Source: Fagopyrum homotropicum
Lineage: Eukaryota; Streptophyta; Magnoliopsida; Caryophyllales; Polygonaceae
Length of the DNA stretch: 64,000 bases
Assembly (NCBI GenBank): GCA_033239125.1
Contig: BSWB01000001.1
Coordinates: 168,477,481 to 168,541,480 of the forward strand
Direction of reading: 5' to 3'
Shown here: positions 54,771-64,000 of the stretch, one piece after another
Numbering within the stretch: the first letter of the stretch is position 1
How the letters are laid out: each line of letters begins with the position of its first letter
Made by a program: the position numbers and the translations under genes
Notes under the pieces: generated by a model
Told to the model about the DNA's origin: nothing
Database searches by the model: none
The model's input: only the letters and a program-made list of their open reading frames with translations

Positions 54771-55880
54771 TTTATGATGCTTGTTTGTTTGACAACACTT
54801 GGTAATCAACTTCATTGTTTACATTTACGTGATGTTAAAGCTACCTTCAAACACAAATCTTTGGTCAATGCTGTAATTGACCTAAGGATTCCAAAGCTTT
54901 CCGCCATCCTTATTTTCAACTTTTATTGATCTAGATCCGCGTACAAAGAATCCTCGAAGCAACAATTGCATCAAAGAGTTTTTCAAACGGACCCCTAGTC
55001 ACTAATAATCCTGAGACTAGTGAAATTATTTAATAAACATTAAAAATGTCATTAAATTTACTAAAATAACTCTAGTTAAAAAGTTAAAAACAGACACGAC
55101 CGTCAAAGGACTCCAGTAAAAAAAATGCAAAATTTTGATGAATTCATTCTAAATAAGATAAACTAGTGTAGTTCCCGTGTCAAGGCACATATATAATTTA
55201 AATTTTATAATTTTTATAAAAAAATTTATGTAACATAATGGTTTTAATTAACTAACGAAAGATTAATTAAAACTAATAATTAAATTAATTATAATTTCAG
55301 ATAAAGAATGTTTATGTATATGTGTAGATATATAAAAAGACATGTATGGTAAGTAGAATAATAAATCTATTAGTATAATTTTAACTATGTTTATGTATAT
55401 GTGTAGATATATAAAAAGACATGTATGGTAAGTAGATAAATATAACTTCTATTATAGGATAATTATACTATTACATTATTGACTAATTTAAATATGGTAA
55501 ATGTATATATAATTTTTCTAAAAAAAATCAAAATTCTAAGAAAATGACACGTGGCATAAAATAAGTTAGAATGAACCACGTTGTTAATACATGTATATAG
55601 ATAAAATTCGAATAAATTAAAGGCCTACGTTGTTCACAAATAATCACATTTCCATTTAAAATTTTCTACCGAATATTTTAAATGAACATATATTTCATTT
55701 AATCTTTATATACGCAGACTAAATCCGTAAATAGAGATCAATGAAAACGAACTCCGAAATAAGAAATAATCATCATATCAATTACGCCGGACTTTGAAAT
55801 AAAAATAGTCTAAAATGTCAATTACGGCATTACGGGAGCCGTTCAAACCGTTAACAAAGCGGATGATTCTAGGACCATTC
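54771..55880. other. Very AT-rich spacer with a 50-bp direct repeat
   Basis: A ~50-bp word starting TGTTTATGTATATGTG occurs at about 55309 and again at about 55388. No gene is seen. The last part is promoter of the WD40 gene. Confidence 0.5.
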
Positions 55881-57169
55881 ACAACTTCCCGTATCGGCTG
55901 ACTAATCAATGCAAACGCAGCGTTCCTTTGGAGTCGCATATTCTCACAAAACCGGCTGTCTCTCTTTCCTGAGAGCAGCGAAGGAAGCAGAACAAGTCTT
56001 CGTTTCTCTCTCAGCGATCTCCATTACTTCCCACCAGCTTCTCGCCTCTCTCTCTAACATCCGACGTTGCTTTCCAATTTATCTACATAGAATCCTCCTC
56101 TTCATCTGTATCACGGCTTCTCTGAATCATGCCAATGGCGGCTTCGACTTCCATAGCTGAATTTCCCTGATTGAACGATCTTTGACATTAAAGGCAGAGC
56201 TATTGAACAAGGCTCGCGATAGTCCCACGTTTCCTCTGTTTACATTGCGCTGGTAAGTGGACAAGTAAAAAGAAGTTGCCACTGTTTCTATCCTCAGAAG
56301 CTGTATTTCTTTGTTCTCGCGAGTATACGTTATTCCGTTGTTCTTGTTTGTTTTGCTGGAAATTATTGTGAATCAAGCCCTAAATTCGGTGGATTTTCCC
56401 GTTTGGTTAGGGTTTTAAGTCGCGACATGTTAATTTGAGTAATTTACGGTCCAGCGATGTCGTTTATATTGGTGTTGGTTCTGGTCGAAATCGGGATTTT
56501 TGTTTATTGTGGTGATGTTAAACCTGAGGTTACTCACTGGTTCGCTTGATTCGTTTGAGCTTTGATGTTGCCCCAATTCCGGGGACCGAGTTCCGTTTGT
56601 ATTTGGAAATGAAATTGAAATTTGCGAAGGTAGCTTCAAATGCATCCAGCTTTGCTAGTTGATTCCTGATGTGTTATGCTGGGCGAATTACCTATGGGAT
56701 TTTAAGGTGATGAACCATGCGCTGTTTCTGTGTGTGCCAGTCAGTGTGTGATTCGGGGAGGGGGAGTAAAATGCTAAGTTTCCAAATCAAAGTTGTCCAT
56801 GTATTTGCTATTTTGTTAGAGCTTGTGGGAAATTTCACGGTTCAAAAACCCCAGCTGAGGAGAATAGAGATTAAGTTGTATAGCAGAAATCAAAATTTCC
56901 CTCAATCAAGAAGGACGTTTTTTCTTCTGACTATAAATTAGTGACTGATTGAGATGCCTAGTTCTAACTTACAGCTGTAAATGCCGAATTTGATAGCTTT
57001 CATAGGAGACTAATAAAATTCTCTGGTGTAGAATCTAATTTCATGTTCATATTAATTATATCTCTTACTATCATATATTCTCTAGCATTTACTATAAAAA
57101 TTATTGTCTATATCCTTAAGGATTTGTTAAAATTTCATGTTAGAAGCGGAAGTAAGTAACTTTGGTGTG
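55881..57169 (+). promoter_or_regulatory. Leader region of the WD40 gene with probable untranslated exon
   Basis: A donor CTG|GTAAGT at 56252/56253 and an acceptor TTAG at 57140-57143 fit a leader intron of about 0.9 kb. The first exon would contain an 83-codon upstream frame (55909-56160), serine- and leucine-rich with no domain. Transcription start is not determined. Confidence 0.5.
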
Positions 57170-60100
57170 ATGTCGTCATCAACGCCAACAACACCACATG
57201 CAACAGGATTGAAGACATACTTCAAAACCCCAGAGGGGCGTTATAAACTTGATTCCGAGAAGACTCATCCTTCCAGTCTCCTTCATTACACTCATGGAAA
57301 ATCTGTCTCTCAGGTTCTTCTCTCATTACTATGTTGTCATATAACTTCCACGGTTGGAGATTGGGTTCTTCTTTCAAGCATTCTGGATTGTGGTGCTTTT
57401 GCTTCATAAATGCTTACTTTCTCCCTAGCTGTTCACCCCTTCTGGCTGTAAATTGCATATTTTATGCATTACCTTTACCAATATGTTTTAAATTAGCTAG
57501 TGTGCTGCATTATTGTGGATGTTGCACACTTGGACATTTAATCATGTATCATTTGATTACGATTAACTTTGATACTGGTTTTATATGTTATACTCGGGGA
57601 TATAGTTCTATTCATGAAGATTGATTTCTATCTCTAGGGCTTCGTTTGTACTCAAGAATGTTCTTGAAAGCAGCGAGCAATTGATGAAGCCTGAAGGTCT
57701 ATCATAGTATATGAGATTAAATTTGTTTTAAGTGTTGTTTCAAGGACATATTTTCTCCCTTAAGTTCTTCCGTATCTTTCATCTGAAAACCTCAAATGTT
57801 GCACGGGGATCTGTTGGTATAGTCACTTCTTTAAAAACAATAGTTGAATCAGTTTTTATTTTATTTTATAATCGTTGTTAAGTATATTTTATTTGCCCCA
57901 TGCTCCTTATTATAAATAAAGGTCACTTATGATTATAATTTATTTTGGGTTCTTTTCACAGAATATGATTTTCCTTTATCACTGGTATGAGACAATGCTA
58001 TTCTTTCATCCATTCACTTCAGTGGCTTATTATGGATGCTTTTCTCAGGTAACTTTGGCACAACTGAAAGAGAAGACAAATTCGTTAACACCATCATCAA
58101 ACTCTAGTTTTAGTGCAAGTAGTGGAGTAAGATCTGCGGCAGCAAGATTGTTAGGTACAAACAATGGAACCCGTGCACTTAGTTTTGTAGGAGGAAATGG
58201 CAGTAGCAAGGCTGTAAGTGGAACAAGTAGAACTGCTTCAATACCAGCTTCAAGTAATGGTGGTGCTTTGCCCATGGCCAATTTTGATGGCAAAGGGACG
58301 TATCTAATCTTCAATGTAGGAGACACCATATATATCAGTGACCTAAACTCACAGGAAAAGGTACAGTTGTACAGATTTTCGGTGCTAAATAATCCTTCTT
58401 CTTTCAATACAAGCTTTGATAGTTTGTCTTGAATGTAGGATCCAATCAAATCCATTCATTTTGGTAACACCAACCCTGTTTGTCATGCATTTGATTCTGA
58501 AGCTAAGGATGGCCATGATTTGCTGATAGGAATGGCTTCTGGTGATGGTAATGGATCTGTCACCTTTGTATGATGACTTCCTAAGAACATCAAGGTTAAC
58601 CTTTTCATGATTTTATGTTTTAGTATACTCGGTTACATTGAGGCTGCAATTACAAGATATTGGAAAGAAGCTGGTTGGTGCACAGCATTATAATAGAGAA
58701 GGTTCTGTCAATAACAGGTGAATCTCTAGGCATACCCTTATAATGTAAACAAGGTACAATGAAGTAAGTGGCGTTTTTAATGATTGTTAGAATGGTTGGA
58801 CTTGGGTTTGGTCAGGGAGGTGGAGAAAGAAAAATCTAATGCATGTATTGAGTTATATAGGCAGCAGACTAGCTTTGCCACATGATGATGTTAAGAATCT
58901 ATGGTTCAAGCCCCTGTATGTTTGTGAAAAAGCAAAGTACCTTTGATCATGGTATCTGATGGCATAAATGTGTTTTCCTTCTTCATCATGCAAATGTTTT
59001 ACAATCCCTCTGCATGTCCTAACCACTAAGATGAGCACAATTTTTTGTACATGATTTATTGTTTGCATGAATTGCTTTGGCTGTCTCACTTTTTTGTGAA
59101 CTTACAGTTAAAATAGTTTGACATCTTTAGGATAGCTTCAAAATAGATGGCCTGCATGTTCCCAAAATCATGTCCAAACTAATAATAAGTTGATCTTGTT
59201 CTCAATTAGAAACAATTTAGTTATTAAGGAACTGATTGTATCACTGATTGACCTATAGGAGGAAGCTTGGATGACATGAGATAATGGTTGACTATTAAAG
59301 CTTTATATTTTCTTTCTTAAAATATCGTTGTAAGAATAGTGAGATTTAGGCTGTGCAAGGATTTGTATTACCCATTTCTTTACCTTTTCTTGTTTTTGCT
59401 CAGAACGTCATTTGCAGTTGGTACTGAAATTTTAAAGCAACTGTTCGTTTATTCCTCAGTATATGACCATTGAAGAGAAGACTATTTTATGTAAAAGTGT
59501 ATAATATGTAAATCGTCTTCTAAAACAGTCGATGCACAAGCATTGCATGGGTTCCTGAAGGCAACGGCGCTTTTGTTGTTGGTCATGCTGATGGAAACTT
59601 GTATGTGTATGAGAAGGCAAGCCTCGTATAGTCAGATTTGCTACAATTCTTTTAATTAATTTTTTGGACTTACAATTGTTCACTTGTGTAGTGCGTACCT
59701 TCTGAACAATTTATACTGAATGGGGTTCTCTTATTATCTATTTCAGGGTAAGGAGGGTACTAGCGACACTTCCTTCCCATCCATCAGGGATATAACACAA
59801 TTTTCTGTCACACATGCAAAGTCTAGTAAGGTATTTGGACATAGTTGATGTTGGAAGTACATTAAAATTGCTTTGTATGACAAACAAACCTTTTGATATT
59901 CATCCATCTTCTGTTAAGTAGATTCCAAGCAGTATTATTTATAGTTGAATTATTTAATATCAGTTTATACAATTGTTGGCTAGTTCTATCTTAGTACGTT
60001 CGATCACTTAGTTTCACTTCACTTGCAGTTCATACTTTAGTGAAGCTAAGCTGAGGTAAATAGTTAAAAGAATCCCATTTTGGTTCTTCATAATGTGATT

Positions 60101-61861
60101 GTCAAATGTATCTTCATTTTGTTAAACTATGTTAAGATGATGTTTTCATTCATTGTCCAGAGTTGCATTATTTTTTTTGTTTAGCTATTTATAATTGCTA
60201 ATGCTGTAATGCAGAATCCCTTTGCTAGATGGCATATTTGCCAAAGTTCAATAAACAGTATATCCTTCTCACCAAATGGGATATATTTGGCAACTGTTGG
60301 CAGAGATGGTAATGTGTATTTTCGCCTAGTTCTCTAATACATTTTTGTGGTCTGTTGCCACATGATCAATTTTCTAATACACAGGTTATTTGCGAGTCTT
60401 TGACTACCAGAAAGAACAGCTAATATGCGGCGGAAGAAGTTATTATGGCGCCATTCTTTGCTGTGCTTGGAGGTAAGATTGATGACGTATATCGTTCGGA
60501 ATTATCTTTCTAACCTCAAATGCAATGTTAAATTGAGATAACATCCTTTATATGATTCTGGAAATTTGGTGAATATATTATATTGTTTACACGTCTTATG
60601 TATTGTGTTTGTAACAGTCCAATTTTCATATAAGAATAGAGTGGATTGTGAGAGGGATTAATATCTGATGATCTTATTTGTCTGTTCTAGCATGGATGGA
60701 AAGTACATATTGACTGGTGGTGAAGATGATCTAGTTCAAGTCTGGAGCATGGAAGATCATAAAGTGGTGGCATGGGGTGAGGGGCATAACTCATGGGTAG
60801 GTTTAATGGCATGTTATGAGAACCTTTTTATCACGTTCTTTTTATTCTGGTGTATATAAAGGTTCAAGTTCTCTATATTTTCTGTTACTGATAAAAAGAA
60901 TAACACTTTGTAGGTCAGCGGAGTTTCCTTTGATCCATTTTGGTCTCCACCTTCATCAGATTGTGATGAGGAAAATGTGATGTATAGGTTTGGCTCCGTG
61001 GGTCAGGTAATTCAGTGATCTCTTAGTTAAGAACTTCTAGAACAAGCTCTTTCACTAGTAAGATGTATTCTTAGTCTTAACGCTTTATCAGTCCATGCAT
61101 TAGGCTAAAGTTAGTCCATCTATCAGTTGCGTTCCTTTCTTTTTTGCGAAGGGGAATACAGTAATTTCGGATGTAGTTAATGGTTATTCATAAGTTAAGT
61201 CTATTATAACTTTGGGGTGTGGATGGGGCGGGGGAACCCAAGTGGTCCAAAAAAAGAAGTTAAGTCTGTATTAACAAGTCAATGAATGATGCACAGTTTC
61301 TTGTCTTGTAGTTTTTAACATATTTGTTCGTTTATATGGAAGGGTATAAACCCAAAAACTGAAAAGAAAACAATCGCTTCAGTTACACTGCAAAGAACAA
61401 TATCCTTATTGGTGTAATGTTTTCAAAATTTTGATTTTGACTAAAATTTTGTTAATGACAAGCAGGATACTCAATTGCTGCTGTGGGACTTCTCGATGGA
61501 TGAAATAGTAGTTCCACTGCGGCGGTGTCCTCCAGGTGGGTCTCCAACATACAGCACAGCCAGTCAGTCATCTCACTGGGATAATGTCATCCCGTTGGGG
61601 ACACTGCAAGCTGCACCTAGCATGAGAGATGTACCTAAACTTTCCCCACTTGTTGCCCATCGCGTTCATTCGGAACCTCTATCGGGGCTACTTTTCACTC
61701 AGGAATCCATCCTCACGGGATGCAGGGAGGGCCTTATAAAGATCTGGACGCGGCCTGAAAACCAGTCAAGCAATAACAACAATTCGGAAAGTCTCTCGAA
61801 CTCGGGTGCAAAAGATAAGCCCTCTGTTCCAGGAATGGTAGGTGGATCCAACTACAAGTAA
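57170..61861 (+). CDS. WD40-repeat protein of the WDR20/CreC family
   Basis: In fungi and animals this family activates USP12/USP46-type deubiquitinases; the plant role is inferred. Eleven exons give 535 aa: 57170-57313, 58049-58360, 58439-58547, 58624-58717, 59529-59616, 59747-59830, 60215-60308, 60385-60472, 60691-60796, 60914-61006 and 61466-61861. Phases agree throughout. Intron 5 has a GC donor (GAGAAG|GCAAGC) and all others are GT-AG. The N-terminus has TYFKTPEGRYKL, then a serine-rich linker. WD repeats include CTSIAWVPEGNGAFVVGHAD, NSISFSPNGIYLATVGRDG, ILTGGEDDLVQVWSMEDH and ILTGCREGLIKIWTRP. The start is the ATG after the acceptor; an ATG at 57137 lies in the intron. The last exon ends in a low-complexity asparagine/serine tail. 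Confidence 0.94.
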
Positions 61862-62567
61862 CAGAAATACGGAAGGTATGGACACAGTTGAAGATCATTT
61901 GAAAAGGAGGCTGGTATGTACGCCCCCCTACCCACGAAAGGTCTGGTGTTTGTGCACTGAGGTGTGTTAAGAACTCTTTGATTTGTACATTTTGATAACA
62001 TGAAATCTTGTACATCGTCATGGAGGGTCTAGTAGTTTGTTGGGGGGTTTGGAAGAGAATGCACATAAAGTATGTTTGCAGGCTTGCTAATCGGTAGGGG
62101 AGAGAAGAAATAACTGAGAACGAGAGACTGTTTTACACACCATGACTGAATTTCATATATACTCCACGCCACGCTGTATGCAATTTTGTTTTGATTCACC
62201 TATTATAGCCTGTAGCTGTAGGTCTTCTCTTAATCATTAATGAGCATATCTGTCAATCGGGTCGGACATTTCTTGGGCGACTTCTCAGACAAATAAAAGA
62301 AACTCAACTTTAGACATTCCCGCATAAGTGCTTTCTAGTATTGTTTGATACACACCAAAATACCAAATATCATCAAGTTCATATTGACATTTTATTTATG
62401 ACACAGTGAATATAAATATATCCTATGTATAACAAACAGCTCATTCCAATGTTCATGCAATATTTACAATGGCAACAAAACAAGTAGGCAATTTGTAAAT
62501 CAAGGACGCTATTCTTTTGATACAAAGAAGTATGGGTGTTTGCTGGTGTTGGCGAGGGAGCTCATAA
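61862..62567. other. Spacer between two convergent genes
   Basis: It holds the 3' untranslated regions of the WD40 gene (plus) and the ABCA gene (minus). No other feature is seen. Confidence 0.55.
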
Positions 62568-64000
62568 TCAAGAGAGGGCATTGAAGGCATGTGCCTCGCG
62601 GGCGACTTTGATGAATACATCCTCTAGAGTGGTGTCAGCGAGGCCCCATGCGTAGACTGTGAACCTGCTCTTGGCTCTCTGCACTGCCTTGAACACTTCT
62701 GAGATTCTCACCTCTTGTTTCGGCAGCTCGAATTTCTGAGTTCCTGAAATGTGGTAAACCCTTTGTGCACTTGGGGACAGGCTTCGCACCATTCTTTCCA
62801 CTTCTGTCTCGTTTGTGGAAGATGTTGTCATTGTAAACACATACGAGCCTCCATACCGAGCTTTCAGCTGCCATCAGCACAATATTCATCAACCACCTAT
62901 CTTATTTCAATGTAAAGGGCAAGCCAAATGTTAGTTACCTCTTTCGGGTTTCCTATACACTGCAAGTTTCCATCAGCAAAGATCCCTAATCGATCACAAA
63001 GCACCTCAGCTTCTTCCATTGAGTGAGCTGACAAGGAAGGCAGAGTAGAGAGTTAGACCTGTGTGCCACAGAAAAACAATAATGTGCCGCGAGAGAGGAG
63101 TTACTCGTAAGAACAATTGCTCGGTCTCGCTTTGCCAGCTTCACCACACTCCACAGGTTGTTTCTTGAAGCTGGATCCAGTCCAGTACTCGGCTCATCCA
63201 TGTAAACAACCTTCAATCATATCAGGATACCGTAACATCACATGTATGCATTTAAACCAAGATAGGCCAATGGATAGAGGGTGTGCACAGACCTTGGGAT
63301 CTCCGATCAATGAGATAGCGACACTGAGCCTCCTCTTCATACCTCCACTGTATTTCCCAGCAAATTTATCACCAACACCGCCATGAAATAAGTTGACACT
63401 TCTAAGAGATTCCTCCACAGCCTACGGATGCATAATGATTTCATCCTTCAGATTGAAGTCTAAATCTCGACAAAGAAATAACAGCTCTTGTAAAAAATAA
63501 ATGTGTTATATGATAAAGACATACCTGCTTTAGAGCTTCACCTTTGAGATTCTTAAGGCGACCGTAAAACAGCAAGTGTTCCTTGCCCGTTAAGGTTTCC
63601 CAAAGCAAGCTGTGAATTTCAGAGTGGCCAATTAATTAGATCATGAGATTGTAAGATACGCTTGTTTTCTTTCCCCAGGGGCAGTTATGTTTCTAATACT
63701 TAAAAAGTACACAAGTATAGGCAAGGCATACTCATGCTGCGGACAGACGCCTATGCTGGTGTATATTTCATCCATTTGAGTCAATATGTCTTTACCATCA
63801 ACGTATGCTCTTCCTGACGTTGGCTTCGATAGCCCTATCATCTATTAACCACAACATAAAATTGTCACTAGACAGCATTTTTTTATTCATCTGACATGTC
63901 ATTTAATATAGTAAATTGAACATATTTACTTCATGATGGAAAGAAAAAAACAATTCATTTTACTAACCATGCTAATGAAAGAGGTTTTTCCAGCACCATT
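62568..64000 (-). CDS. ABC transporter A family (ATH-type), C-terminal nucleotide-binding domain, partial
   Basis: The ATPase part of an ABCA exporter; substrate unknown, often lipids in this family. The window edge cuts it after 283 residues. Exons: 63968-64000 (continues beyond the window), 63732-63841, 63525-63609, 63293-63421, 63105-63210, 62939-63027 and 62568-62867. All are GT-AG with matching phases. The ATPase motifs appear in order: Walker A end NGAGKTSF, Q-loop VCPQHD (D made across a junction), signature YSGGMKRRLSV, Walker B VVYMDEP, D-loop STGLDP and H-loop TTHSMEEAE. The tail, LADTTLEDVFIKVAREA, is the usual end of plant ATH half-transporters. The membrane domain lies outside. 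All key residues seen are intact. Confidence 0.95.

Noticed and set aside
57137..57169. Upstream ATG of the WD40 gene at 57137
   Set aside because: It lies before the TTAG acceptor at 57140-57143, so it is probably intronic. The family protein starts at the ATG at 57170.

Overview
The window is nuclear DNA from a flowering plant, most likely a eudicot. Genes are split by many short AT-rich introns, and the recognisable proteins include a LOB-domain transcription factor, a plant-type eEF1A and an ATH-type ABCA transporter. Intergenic space is filled with plant-type LINEs, LTR elements and foldback repeats. The species cannot be read from the sequence.

Layout, left to right. A tRNA-Ile(AAU) gene (433-506) is followed by a seven-exon Rab-GAP (TBC) gene on the minus strand (885-3604). 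A nearly full-length LINE lies in plus orientation (5797-11591), bounded by an identical 16-bp target-site duplication. After a Copia gag relic comes a ten-exon WSS1-type DNA-protein-crosslink protease gene on the minus strand (13476-16696). An inverted pair of LTRs and a non-autonomous LTR element follow (18667-20694). A second long LINE on the minus strand (21247-27610) ends 192 bp upstream of an LBD transcription-factor gene (27803-29508). A third, 5'-truncated LINE lies at about 30900-33244. The next stretch holds gene fragments, a 63-bp tandem repeat and a Mutator-like foldback element (36263-37270). Then come a PDIL5-1 gene (38564-40968, plus) and an eEF1A gene (42811-44234, minus). The eEF1A leader intron carries a plastid-type tRNA-Arg copy. 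From 45 to 55 kb the sequence is repeat-rich: a satellite-like ~180-bp repeat at two sites, a small hairpin element, and a complete copy of the non-autonomous LTR element (50568-52779). The window ends with an eleven-exon WDR20/CreC-like WD40 gene (57170-61861, plus) and, converging on it, the C-terminal half of an ABCA nucleotide-binding domain (62568-64000, minus), cut by the window edge.

The host genes are unrelated housekeeping or regulatory genes and do not form a pathway: vesicle traffic, DNA repair, transcription, ER redox folding, translation, deubiquitinase scaffolding and membrane transport. The most unusual content is a family of LTR retrotransposons that have LTRs, primer-binding site and polypurine tract but no reverse transcriptase. 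Both copies keep one long reading frame for the same ~295-residue acidic, proline-rich, coiled-coil protein that I do not recognise. Its leader also holds a conserved array of palindromic repeats. Exon boundaries were placed by hand from splice signals, reading frame and remembered family sequences; no alignment or search was run.
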